Part shown: positions 1 through 10,445 of the stretch, one piece after another
How the letters are laid out: each line of letters opens with the position of its first letter
How positions within the stretch are numbered: the first letter of the stretch is position 1
Source of the DNA: Perkinsus olseni
Taxonomy: Eukaryota; Perkinsozoa; Perkinsida; Perkinsidae
DNA: 19,898 bases
Direction: 5' to 3'
Assembly (NCBI GenBank): GCA_013115135.1
Contig: JABANP010000740.1
Span: 1 to 19,898, forward strand
Translations under genes and position numbers: made by a program
The notes under the pieces: model-generated
Told to the model about the DNA's origin: nothing
Database searches by the model: none
The model's input: the letters and a program-made list of their open reading frames with translations, nothing else

Positions 1-3000
1 ACGTAGTCGTGAAGTGGCCTTTATCACCTTCGTGTGCTGTGGAAACTCATATGGCGTGGGAGTCGACGGCCAAAAATCTTGACATTACTCTTTACGTCTA
101 CCAATGACGCTGATGATCTGAATATATCCTTATTCGGGCGGCACAGCCGTGAAGTGGTCTGTATCTCCCCGTATGCTGTGGAAACTCATACCGAGTGGGA
201 GTTGACGTAGAGAAAGGTTGACATGAATCTCTGCTGCTCCCAATCAGGCTGATGATCTGGTCTTTTCCTTACTCGAGTGACGTAGTCGTGAAGTGGTCTT
301 CATCACCTTTGTGTGCTGTGGAAACTCATTTGGCGTGGGAGTCGACGGCCAAGAAGCTTGACATTACTCTTTACGTCTACCAATGACGCTGATGATCTGA
401 ATATATCCTTATTCGGGCGGCACAGCCGTGAAGTGGTCTGTATCTCCCCCGTATGCTGTGGAAACTCATACCGAGTGGGAGTTGACGTAGAGAAAGGTTG
501 ACATGAATCTCTGCTGCTCCCAATCAGGCTGATGATCTGGTCTTTTCCTTACTCGAGTGACGTAGTCGTGAAGTGGTCTTTATCACCTTTGTGTGCTGTG
601 GAAACTCATTTGGCGTGGGAGTCGACGGCCAAGAAGCTTGACATTACTCTTTACGTCTACCAATGACGCTGATGATCTGAATATATCCTTATTCGGGCGG
701 CACAGCCGTGAAGTGGTCTGTATCTCCCCGGTATGCTGTGGAAACTCATATCGAGTGGGAGTTGACGTAGAGAAAGGTTGACATGAATCTCTGCTGCTAC
801 CAATGAGGCTGATGATCTAACCTTTCCTTTACTCGCATGACATAGCCTCGGAATGCCCTGTATCGCATTCATGTTCGGTGGAAACTCATGTCGCGTGGGA
901 GTCGACGGACAAAAGGTTCGACATCAGTCTTCGCGTTTGCCACTGGTAGATTACCAGTGACGCTGATGATCCAAACATATCCTCACTCGGGCGAGATAGT
1001 CGTCAAGTGGTCTGTCTCACCTCAATGTGCTCTGGAAACTCATATCGAGTGAAACCCGATGGTTGACGTAGAGAAAGGTTGACATGAATCTCTGCTGCTA
1101 CCAATGAGGCTGATAATCTGGTCTTTTCCTTACTCGACTGACGTAGTCGTGAAGTGGCCTTTATCACCTTCGTGTGCTGTGGAAACTCATATGGCGTGGG
1201 AGTCGACGGCCAAAAATCTTGACATTACTCTTTACGTCTACCAATGACGCTGATGATCTGAATATATCCTTATTCGGGCGGCACAGCCGTGAAGTGGTCT
1301 GTATCTCCCCCGTATGCTGTGGAAACTCATACCGATTGGGAGTTGACGTAGAGAAAGGTTGACATGAATCTCTGCTGCTACCAATGAGGCTGATGATCTA
1401 ACCTTTCCTTTACTCGCATGACATAGCCTCGGAATGCCCTGTATCGCATTCATGTTCGGTGGAAACTCATGTCGCGTGGGAGTCGACGGACAAAAGGTTC
1501 GACATCAGTCTTCGCGTTTGCCACTGGTAGATTACCAGTGACGCTGATGATCCAAACATATCCTCACTCGGGCGAGATAGTCGTCAAGTGGTCTGTCTCA
1601 CCTCAATGTGCTCTGGAAACTCATATCGAGTGAAACCCGATGGTTGACGTAGAGAAAGGTTGACATGAATCTCTGCTGCTACCAATGAGGCTGATAATCT
1701 GGTCTTTTCCTTACTCGACTGACGTAGTCGTGAAGTGGCCTTTATCACCTTCGTGTGCTGTGGAAACTCATATGGCGTGGGAGTCGACGGCCAAAAATCT
1801 TGACATTACTCTTTACGTCTACCAATGACGCTGATGATCTGAATATATCCTTATTCGGGCGGCACAGCCGTGAAGTGGTCTGTATCTCCCCCGTATGCTG
1901 TGGAAACTCATACCGATTGGGAGTTGACGTAGAGAAAGGTTGACATGAATCTCTGCTGCTACCAATCAGGCTGATGATCTGGTCTTTTCCTTACTCGAGT
2001 GACGTAGTCGTGAAGTGGTCTTTATCACCTTTGTGTGCTGTGGAAACTCATTTGGCGTGGGAGTCGACGGCCAAGAAGCTTGACATTACTCTTTACGTCT
2101 ACCAATGACGCTGATGATCTGAATATATCCTTATTCGGGCGGCACAGCCGTGAAGTGGTCTGTATCTCCCCCGTATGCTGTGGAAACTCATATCGAGTGG
2201 GAGTTGACCGAGAGACAGGTTGACATGAATCTCTGCTGCTACCAATGAGGCTGATGATCTAACCTTTCCTTTACTCGCATGACATAGCCTCGGAATGCCC
2301 TGTATCGCATTCATGTTCGGTGGAAACTCATGTCGCGTGGGAGTCGACGGACAAAAGGTTCGACATCAGTCTTCGCGTTTGCCACTGGTAGATTACCAGT
2401 GACGCTGATGATCCAAACATATCCTCACTCGGGCGAGATAGTCGTCAAGTGGTCTGTCTCACCTCAATGTGCTCTGGAAACTCATATCGAGTGAAACCCG
2501 ATGGTTGACGTAGAGAAAGGTTGACATGAATCTCTGCTGCTACCAATGAGGCTGATAATCTGGTCTTTTCCTTACTCGACTGACGTAGTCGTGAAGTGGC
2601 CTTTATCACCTTCGTGTGCTGTGGAAACTCATATGGCGTGGGAGTCGACGGCCAAAAATCTTGACATTACTCTTTACGTCTACCAATGACGCTGATGATC
2701 TGAATATATCCTTATTCGGGCGGCACAGCCGTGAAGTGGTCTGTATCTCCCCGGTATGCTGTGGAAACTCATACCGAGTGGGAGTTGACGTAGAGAAAGG
2801 TTGACATGAATCTCTGCTGCTACCAATGAGGCTGATAATCTGGTCTTTTCCTTACTCGACTGACGTAGTCGTGAAGTGGCCTTTATCACCTTCGTGTGCT
2901 GTGGAAACTCATATGGCGTGGGAGTCGACGGCCAAGAAGCTTGACATTACTCTTTACGTCTACCAATGACGCTGATGATCTGAATATATCCTTATTCGGG

Positions 3001-5020
3001 CGGCACAGCCGTGAAGTGGTCTGTATCTCCCCCGTATGCTGTGGAAACTCATACCGATTGGGAGTTGACGTAGAGAAAGGTTGACATGAATCTCTGCTGC
3101 TACCAATGAGGCTGATGATCTAACCTTTCCTTTACTCGCATGACATAGCCTCGGAATGCCCTGTATCGCATTCATGTTCGGTGGAAACTCATGTCGCGTG
3201 GGAGTCGACGGACAAAAGGTTCGACATCAGTCTTCGCGTTTGCCACTGGTAGATTACCAGTGACGCTGATGATCCAAACATATCCTCACTCGGGCGAGAT
3301 AGTCGTCAAGTGGTCTGTCTCACCTCAATGTGCTCTGGAAACTCATATCGAGTGAAACCCGATGGTTGACGTAGAGAAAGGTTGACATGAATCTCTGCTG
3401 CTACCAATGAGGCTGATGATCTGGTCTTTTCCTTACTCGACTGACGTAGTCGTGAAGTGGCCTTTATCACCTTCGTGTGCTGTGGAAACTCATATGGCGT
3501 GGGAGTCGACGGCCAAAAAGCTTGACATTACTCTTTACGTCTACCAATGACGCTGATGATCTGAATATATCCTTATTCGGGCGGCACAGCCGTGAAGTGG
3601 TCTGTATCTCCCCCGTATGCTGTGGAAACTCATACCGAGTGGGAGTTGACGTAGAGAAAGGTTGACATGAATCTCTGCTGCTACCAATCAGGCTGATGTT
3701 CCTTACTCGAGTGACGTAGTCGTGAAGTGGTTTTTATCACCTTTGTGTGCTGTGGAAACTCATTTGGCGTGGGAGTCGACGGCCAAGAAGCTTGACATTA
3801 CTCTTTACGTCTACCAATGACGCTGATGATCTGAATATATCCTTATTCGGGCGGCACAGCCGTGAAGTGGTCTGTATCTCCCCCGTATGCTGTGGAAACT
3901 CATATCGAGTGGGAGTTGACGTAGAGAAAGGTTGACATGAATCTCTGCTGCTACCAATGAGGCTGATGATCTAACCTTTCCTTTACTCGCATGACATAGC
4001 CTCGGAATGCCCTGTATCGCATTCATGTTCGGTGGAAACTCATGTCGCGTGGGAGTCGACGGACAAAAGGTTCGACATCAGTCTTCGCGTTTGCCACTGG
4101 TAGATTACCAGTGACGCTGATGATCCAAACATATCCTCACTCGGGCGAGATAGTCGTCAAGTGGTCTGTCTCACCTCAATGTGCTCTGGAAACTCATATC
4201 GAGTGAAACCCGATGGTTGACGTAGAGAAAGGTTGACATGAATCTCTGCTGCTACCAATGAGGCTGATAATCTGGTCTTTTCCTTACTCGACTGACGTAG
4301 TCGTGAAGTGGCCTTTATCACCTTCGTGTGCTGTGGAAACTCATATGGCGTGGGAGTCGACGGCCAAGAAGCTTGACATTACTCTTTACGTCTACCAATG
4401 ACGCTGATGATCTGAATATATCCTTATTCGGGCGGCACAGCCGTGAAGTGGTCTGTATCTCCCCCGTATGCTGTGGAAACTCATACCGAGTGGGAGTTGA
4501 CGTAGAGAAAGGTTGACATGAATCTCTGCTGCTACCAATCAGGCTGATGATCTGGTCTTTTCCTTACTCGAGTGACGTAGTCGTGAAGTGGTCTTTATCA
4601 CCTTTGTGTGCTGTGGAAACTCATTTGGCGTGGGAGTCGACGGCCAAGAAGCTTGACATTACTCTTTACGTCTACCAATGACGCTGATGATCTGAATATA
4701 TCCTTATTCGGGCGGCACAGCCGTGAAGTGGTCTGTATCTTCCCCGTATGCTGTGGAAACTCATATCGAGTGGGAGTTGACGTAGAGAAAGGTTGACATA
4801 AATCTCTGCTGCTACCAATCAGGCTGATGATCTGGTCTTTTCCTTACTCGCATGACATAGCCTCGGAATGCCCTGCATCGCATTCATGTTCGATGGAAAC
4901 TCATGTCGCGTGGGAGTCGACGGACAAAAGGTTCGACATCAGTCTTCGCGTTTGCCACTGGTAGATTACCAGTGACGCTGATGATCCAAACATATCCTCA
5001 CTCGGGCGAGATAGTCGTCA
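1..5020. repeat. Satellite array: ~140-bp monomers in an 861-bp higher-order repeat
   Basis: The block GGAAACTCAT recurs every 139-154 bp, so the basic monomer is about 140 bp and the array holds roughly 35 of them. Four monomer types are visible. A1 (GTGGGAGTCGACGGCC) and A2 (GTGGGAGTTGACGTAGAG) form a 280-bp dimer. B1 (GTTCGGTGGAAACTCATGTC) and B2 (AGTGAAACCCGATGG) follow in a second class of unit, A1-A2-B1-B2, of 581 bp. Equivalent A1 points fall at 313, 593, 1174, 1755, 2035, 2616, 2896, 3477, 3747, 4328 and 4608, which are steps of 280 and 581 that sum to an 861-bp hexamer. One dimer is missing between 1174 and 1755. A 10-bp deletion near 3697 gives one 270-bp step. The left end is cut by the window edge; similarity stops at about 5020 inside a B1 unit. 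The recurring 62- and 71-codon frames are repeat by-products, not genes. Confidence 0.95.
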
Positions 5021-5516
5021 TGTGACTGTTAGCAACGAATCTTATGTCTCGCTCGTTCGGAATTCCTACGAAGTCAGAATGACAATACACGAAGACATAC
5101 AAGGGTTACCCATGTATTGTGTAATTGGGTCCCCATTATGGGGAGTCGAATTCATTCATCGGATCAGCGGCCAGATGGTTTGTTCTTGAGTTCTCAATCC
5201 TTAATGTTAGATGAGTAATGTATGACCGTATATTGTTCAGTGAACAATGTTTACTATGTTCCCCTCTATATGAGAAACTCAGTAGTGCTTACGCAGTGGA
5301 AGCCACACCAGCGCTACCATGCCGTGAATCACGATTCGTAAAGGAATACTAGAGGCAACTCGGTTGCGTCAACAACGTTGTGTTGGGGCGAGTAGAATGC
5401 GACAGTGCATAAGTTAGAGACTACCACTCACCAGTTGGTCATGACGAAGACTGTCAGCCTTCGAAGACTGACAGTCATAGCATGGCTGTCGTAGCCGAGT
5501 AATTAGACATTAGTAG
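5021..5516. other. Intergenic spacer between satellite and minisatellite
   Basis: No open frame, splice pattern or known RNA is apparent. It contains two clear inverted repeats. ATTGTTCA-G-TGAACAAT lies at 5232-5248. GACTGTCAG ... CTGACAGTC lies at 5449-5476 with a 10-nt spacer whose core CTTCGAAG is itself palindromic. The last bases (CATTAGTAGACAATAGG) resemble part of the following 30-bp unit and may be its seed. Confidence 0.6.
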
Positions 5517-7284
5517 ACAATAGGAGCATTAGTAGTAGCCGTCGTGATCATAGGAGCATTAGTAGTAGCCGTCGTGATCATAGGAGCATTAGTAGTAGCC
5601 GTCGTGATCATAGGAGCATTAGTAGTAGCCGTCGTGATCATAGGAGCATCAGTAGTAGCCGTCGTGATCATAGGAGCATTAGTAGTAGCCGTCGTGATCA
5701 TAGGAGCATTAGTAGTAGCCGTCGTGATCATAGGAGCATTAGTAGTAGCCGTCGTGATCATAGGAGCATTAGTAGTAGCCGTCGTGATCATAGGAGCATT
5801 AGTAGTAGCCGTCGTGATCATAGGAGCATTAGTAGTAGCCGTCGTGATCATAGGAGCATTAGTAGTAGCCGTCGTGATCATAGGAGCATTAGTAGTAGCC
5901 GTCGTGATCATAGGAGCATTAGTAGTAGCCGTCGTGATCATAGGAGCATTAGTAGTAGCCGTCGTGATCATAGGAGCATTAGTAGTAGCCGTCGTGATCA
6001 TAGGAGCATTAGTAGTAGCCGTCGTGATCATAGGAGCATTAGTAGTAGCCGTCGTGATCATAGGAGCATTAGTAGTAGCCGTCGTGATCATAGGAGCATT
6101 AGTAGTAGCCGTCGTGATCATAGGAGCATTAGTAGTAGCCGTCGTGATCATAGGAGCATTAGTAGTAGCCGTCGTGATCATAGGAGCATTAGTAGTAGCC
6201 GTCGTGATCATAGGAGCATTAGTAGTAGCCGTCGTGATCATAGGAGCATTAGTAGTAGCCGTCGTGATCATAGGAGCATTAGTAGTAGCCGTCGTGATCA
6301 TAGGAGCATTAGTAGTAGCCGTCGTGATCATAGGAGCATTAGTGGTAGCCGTCGTGATCATAGGAGCATTAGTAGTAGCCGTCGTGATCATAGGAGCATT
6401 AGTAGTAGCCGTCGTGATCATAGGAGCATTAGTAGTAGCCGTCGTGATCATAGGAGCATTAGTAGTAGCCGTCGTGATCATAGGAGCATTAGTAGTAGCC
6501 GTCGTGATCATAGGAGCATTAGTAGTAGCCGTCGTGATCATAGGAGCATTAGTAGTAGCCGTCGTGATCATAGGAGCATTAGTAGTAGCCGTCGTGATCA
6601 TAGGAGCATTAGTAGTAGCCGTCGTGATCATAGGAGCATTAGTAGTAGCCGTCGTGATCATAGGAGCATTAGTAGTAGCCGTCGTGATCATAGGAGCATT
6701 AGTAGTAGCCGTCGTGATCATAGGAGCATTAGTAGTAGCCGTCGTGATCATAGGAGCATTAGTAGTAGCCGTCGTGATCATAGGAGCATTAGTAGTAGCC
6801 GTCGTGATCATAGGAGCATTAGTAGTAGCCGTCGTGATCATAGGAGCATTAGTAGTAGCCGTCGTGATCATAGGAGCATTAGTGGTAGCCGTCGTGATCA
6901 TAGTAGCATTAGTAGTAGCCGTCGTGATCATAGGAGCATTAGTAGTAGCCGTCGTGATCATAGGAGCATTAGTAGTAGCCGTCGTGATCATAGGAGCATT
7001 AGTAGTAGCCATCGTGATCATAGGAGCATTGGTAGTAGCCGTCGTGATCATAGGATCATTAGTAGTAGCCGTCGTGATCATAGGATCATTAGTAGTAGCC
7101 GTCGTGATCATAGGATCATTAGTAGTAGCCGTCGTGATCATAGGAGCATTAGTAGTAGCCGTCGTGATCATAGGAGCATTAGTAGTAGCCGTCGTGATCA
7201 TAGGAGCATTAGTAGTAGCCGTCGTGATCATAGGAGCATCAGTAGTAGCCGTCGTGATCATAGGAGCATCAGTAGTAGCCGTCG
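5517..7284. repeat. 30-bp minisatellite, 58 full copies plus a partial copy
   Basis: Consecutive 30-bp units start TAGGAGCATTAGTAGTAGCC and end GTCGTGATCA. Full copies run from 5521 to 7260, with a 24-bp partial copy to 7284. Each unit carries the palindrome TGATCA. Most central copies are identical. Variants are few and cluster at the right end: TAGTAGC at 6901, CCATCG near 7010, and three adjacent copies with GGATC at 7051-7140. CATC variants occur near both edges. Because 30 is divisible by 3, the plus strand reads as a (VIIGALVVAV)n frame and the minus strand as a (MITTATTNAP)n frame of more than 580 codons each. Neither has a start context, signal sequence or non-repeat domain, so they are treated as by-products. 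A spliced Thr-rich protein on the minus strand cannot be fully excluded. Confidence 0.95.
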
Positions 7285-7306
7285 GCTTGGGCCACCCGAC
7301 GAATTA

Positions 7307-7835
7307 ATGAGGATGGACGGGAGAGTTCTGCAGCAGAGGGCAACCAACAAAAGAGCAGGTAGTGGCTGCAATCTATCGGGTAACAGTGCGTAGTCTACCC
7401 TGAAGCAACATGACCTTGTAGTTGGAAGCGACTGCGATAGAAGTACCCTCATTCTCATTGCAATTCGTATCCTGCCTAGGCCTTCCGAGAGTGCAGATTC
7501 CGCCAGCTACGGGACTCCAAAGCGAGAATGTATCACCTGAAGGTGAACAAGTGCCTTTTTCTTCCAATGCGCATCTTGGGAATGTAGGCTCAGCGAACGC
7601 TCCAGAACGAAGGGCACATGCTGCACAACCAGCAATACCAAGCTCGGTGAGTACCGTGTTACCAAAATAGACGGACTCTCTGGTCGTTCAGGCTAACTCG
7701 CAGCCATCCCTGTCGCCATCATCAGCCTCTTCGACGGGTATGAATTCGGATGGCGAAGAAGAGAGCGGCATCAGCCCAACAACTCGGAAGAGCCCAGGTG
7801 CGCAGGCTACGCATTGCGGCGAAGAAACGATCTGA
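7307..7835 (+). CDS. Hypothetical protein, 3 exons, 133 aa
   Basis: Not recognised. Three exons join in one frame. Exon 1 is 7307-7358, starting at ATG AGG ATG. Intron 1 is 7359-7440 (GTAGTG...GATAG). Exon 2 is 7441-7646. Intron 2 is 7647-7691 (GTGAGT...TTCAG, 45 bp). Exon 3 is 7692-7835, ending in TGA. The intron phases (1 and 0) agree, and every exon is open only in this frame. The product starts MRMDGRVLQQ and has no signal peptide or membrane segment. Its second half is low-complexity, rich in Ser, Pro, Ala, Glu and Gly (for example QPSLSPSSASSTG and DGEEESG), and is probably disordered. The ATG lies 22 bp after the minisatellite, so the upstream region of the gene is repeat DNA. The start is the weakest part of the model, because an upstream exon or a trans-spliced leader could change it. 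Confidence 0.55.
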
Positions 7836-8267
7836 CATTTGGAAAAATAGTAGATATGAAACACTCTGAGCGGAAACGCGATAAACAGCGTCCATTTATC
7901 AGCACAATATAGTTGTTACTTCAGATGCTGAGAGCAGAACGCCGCCTCTGAGAAAGCGACTGCGCAAGGGCAGAAGGCCAAACTACAATCGCTTACACTA
8001 TGGCGAATGGTCCTATATCGATCGTTCTTGAGCCAATTACTAGTGCATGATGCGCTACTCTGTGCAGTGGCACCGTCTTGATCTTTTCGCTTTGGGTTGA
8101 CTACAGTGCACTCAATCCGTCGCTTATGTGGCACTGGTGCTTAGCTGTAAGTCACTGCTAGTGGCTTGTGTCGTGAGTTAAATGAAGTCATTCGACTCCA
8201 GCGAGTTGGGTGATTCAACTGGAATCCCTTCACAGTTACTGATGAGTACAAACGAGCTATTTCCCAC
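7836..8267. other. Intergenic, no gene seen
   Basis: No ATG-started frame of useful length and no splice-compatible exons were found. The minus-strand frame at 8134-7916 opens with GTG and has no supporting features. Confidence 0.5.
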
Positions 8268-8684
8268 CTAGTCAGCCATCGGGCATAGGCCAAACGTTGG
8301 CCGCCAAAGTATTACACCAATACCAGTCGAAATCCATGGGATCCACATCAGTTGATAAACCCACAGATGACTCATCTGTGACAGATGATCTGTCGAAAGT
8401 GGATCACGATATGAGCGCGATCTGATAGTAATTGGTATGTTCTGAGCGAGAATTTCACGCTCACGCTCCTGACTTGCTTCGGCTCTATCGTTGCTTATCC
8501 CCCATATCAGCCTTGAGTCTCTCACGAAGGGGGTGGTCGTTGACCACAGATGAAAACAACACTTACTAGACTCATTCACCCAGCGGGGCAACGTGGAGAA
8601 ATCTAGGGGCAAAAAGAGAAATCTCGGGGGGGCAAGAGTAACCTCGGGGCAACCTGAGTAATTTCGGGGCGGGCGAAAGTACAT
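8268..8684 (-). CDS. Doubtful ORF, 138 codons
   Basis: An ATG-started frame (MYFRPPRNYSG...) runs to a stop at 8268. Its first third is encoded by the G-rich degenerate tandem repeat at 8584-8680, and the rest shows no motif, signal peptide or membrane segment. There is a charged patch (ASQEREREILAQ) and a Trp-rich C terminus. Nothing in the sequence confirms that it is translated; it is listed because it is the only substantial ATG frame in this interval. Confidence 0.15.
   Translation of the reverse strand: MYFRPPRNYSGCPEVTLAPPRFLFLPLDFSTLPRWVNESSKCCFHLWSTTTPFVRDSRLIWGISNDRAEASQEREREILAQNIPITIRSRSYRDPLSTDHLSQMSHLWVYQLMWIPWISTGIGVILWRPTFGLCPMAD
8362..8394. repeat. Nested overlapping palindromes
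   Basis: CACAGATG-ACT-CATCTGTG (8362-8380) overlaps CATCTGT-G-ACAGATG (8373-8387). That in turn overlaps ACAGAT-G-ATCTGT. Three alternative hairpins share the same bases. Confidence 0.8.
8584..8680. repeat. Degenerate ~20-bp G-rich tandem repeat
   Basis: Four to five imperfect copies follow the pattern CGGGGCAAC.TGAGTAATTT, for example CGGGGCAACGTGGAGAAATC, AGGGGCAAAAAGAGAAATCT and CGGGGCAACCTGAGTAATTT. The copies are about 20 bp and vary in length by G-run slippage. Confidence 0.75.
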
Positions 8685-8743
8685 ACCCAGCCAGCCGTAC
8701 CCCTCCCGTGTGACCAGTTCGATTAGAAAACTGTAAGTTTCAG

Positions 8744-9034
8744 TCAGACCGGCTCGTCAACCAGCAGCGAATCCCCGGCGTTTGAGTACAGACCGTTGCG
8801 GCCTGTGGTGACTAGACTGACGTCTTGTACGAAATAACCCAACTGAAGACCGGAACTCAAGCTGAAGTCAGATATGGAAACTGAATCGATGGCTGAGGAC
8901 CGCGTCCTAGCGTCAGGTGTTAGAATATTCTGCGAGGCCGGCAAGTGTCTAGCCAAGCTGACCTCAGTCGCAAGACCTGTCTGCAGCACTGTAACGGTGG
9001 TTTCAGTCAAAATCCACGAAGATACGTTAGCCAA
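8744..9034 (-). CDS. Possible exon or ORF, 96 codons
   Basis: This open frame on the minus strand lies just downstream of the GH18-like gene. It begins at a TTG, so any real start must lie elsewhere or be spliced in. Its C-terminal part (GYFVQDVSLVTTGRNGLYSN) reads like ordinary protein, but no domain was recognised. The nearby ATG at about 9021 gives only a seven-codon frame unless an intron follows. It could be the last exon of a separate gene, or chance. Confidence 0.2.
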   Translation of the reverse strand: MANVSSWILTETTVTVLQTGLATEVSLARHLPASQNILTPDARTRSSAIDSVSISDFSLSSGLQLGYFVQDVSLVTTGRNGLYSNAGDSLLVDEPV

Positions 9035-9139
9035 ACTTTGTTGACATCACTTGGTCGAACGGGTCCGCAGAGCCTCCAAGCAGGAAGAGATCTTTGGTCC
9101 CTTAAACGTTTCTGAGAAGTACTCTAGCGGGTCTCGATA

Positions 9140-10445
9140 CTAGACCGAATTTCTCCGACAATAGCGGAGAACAAGGAGCGTGTGTCGTGAGGCAAAAAAA
9201 TCTTGCTCATCACCATAACCACCAGCCAGTGATATGCCGTGCAGGCCATGCCACTTCGCCACTCTAACAATACAGCTTGCCCGGGTTTTGGAGAAGAAGT
9301 AATAGAGTCGACCATCAGGAGCAAAAACTGTGCTGTCCCCCAGTGGGGAAGCACCAAACTCGGTAATTGCTTTGTAGTATCCAGTGAAACGACCTTCTTT
9401 TTCGGCGACTCGGTCATAGGTCCCAGCAATAGGAGTTATCTAAGTAACCAGAAAGCTGCGGATTCTGACCAGTGCAGCGGCGGTCATCTACCTCAAGGAT
9501 GAGCTTCTCCTTACGTACTCCAACCTTGTGAGCGTCGCTAATGATCTTCTCAGCGTTCGCGTCAGTGAGGAACATACCTCCCTCAGCTGAAACATTGCGA
9601 TGGACGTTGGGCTTGAGTACAACGACATTCAGATCGGCAAGTTGAGGGACTTCGGTCTCCAGAGCACGATGCCACTTGAAATAGTCACACCTAGCAGAAC
9701 AAGTTCAGTTGAATCGCAGCCTGGTAATCGAACGACGAGCGAGCATATAATAACATTTCCAGCCGACGGTTTGCTCTGGGAGCTCACTTTGTCATGAAGA
9801 TCATCCCCAGCTCCTTGGAGGCCTCAGCAAGGCCCTTCATTATGAGGATTTTTCTCTGATAATCAGAGTCTGATTGAAATCACCAGAATGTACCAAGAAG
9901 CCATCCACGGGATAGGTTTCCAAGAACTTCCGAGCACTGCTCTGAAAAGTTCCCTTGTCGAAGTCGTTGTCATAGAAATAAAGGCCCAGATGAAGCATTA
10001 TTTTACCCCCTCTAGCCGCCACTTGCTCCCTCAAGGCCGTGAAACCGGAGTCGTCCCACGCTTTGCGTTGGAAGATCGATGGCACGATCTTATTGCCGTC
10101 GACCATGTAGCCAGTCAGTAGGAGGTTACTCGCACCGCCCCGCAAAACTTCGTTGAAATACGATTCCCAGTTGAAGATGTCAATCTTTGGGCCCTCGGAA
10201 GAATCCCACGGATGGGTCACACCTTTATAGAACTCGAGAGGCGGCGAGGATGAGGAGGGGGTCCACGTGGTGGAAGTGGACGGACTGGGTTCCATAGATG
10301 TAGTCGAAGACTTTGGAGTGGTCGAAAGCTGTCGTGATGCCTTGGGAGGCTTTCGCGTGGTGGAAGATGGGCGCTTGACAGAACCCGTGGATCTGACGAG
10401 CTCTAGCAGGAAGTAGAAGCTGAGGAGATGCGCCACGACACTCAT
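9140..10445 (-). CDS. Secreted GH18 (chitinase-like) protein, catalytic motif lost
   Basis: The ATG at 10445 opens a signal peptide (hydrophobic AHLLSFYFLLELV), then a Ser/Thr/Pro-rich linker (residues ~22-69), then a glycoside hydrolase family 18-like barrel. Exons are 10445-9788, 9690-9492 and 9439-9140. Introns are GTGAGC...GCTAG (97 bp) and GTAGAT...CTTAG (52 bp), phases 2 and 0. Later strands are recognisable: LGMIFMTKCDYFKW, LADLNVVVLKPN, LILEITPIAGTYD and LHGISLAGGYGDE. GH18 enzymes carry DGxDxDxE; here the site reads DGFLVHSG (residues 181-188), so the catalytic Glu and two Asp are missing and hydrolysis is unlikely. A carbohydrate-binding (chi-lectin-like) role is an inference. Exon 1 needs one extra base, or removal of 38 bp (9874-9837, GTACAT...ATCAG), to stay in frame near the A5 run at about 9850. 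This is either a small intron, a sequencing indel or a real frameshift. Confidence 0.7.

Noticed and set aside
313..4796. Recurring 62-codon plus and 69-71-codon minus frames in the satellite
   Set aside because: They repeat exactly with the satellite unit, overlap on both strands, and end at fixed points of the monomer. Conservation is explained by the repeat itself.
5521..7284. CRISPR array
   Set aside because: The units are directly adjacent without unique spacers, and the surrounding genes are eukaryotic in structure.
5510..7307. Two frames of more than 580 codons across the 30-bp repeat
   Set aside because: A 30-bp unit without stops stays open in every copy. No start context, signal or unique sequence supports translation.
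7258..7458. Minus-strand 66-codon frame (MRMRVLLSQ...) as a leader exon for the Thr-rich repeat frame
   Set aside because: It is in a different frame from the repeat, needs a splice site with no good acceptor, and lies opposite the better supported three-exon gene.
9239..10121. Plus-strand frames at 9239-9502, 9600-9797 and 9888-10121
   Set aside because: They are antisense to well-supported exons of the GH18-like gene.
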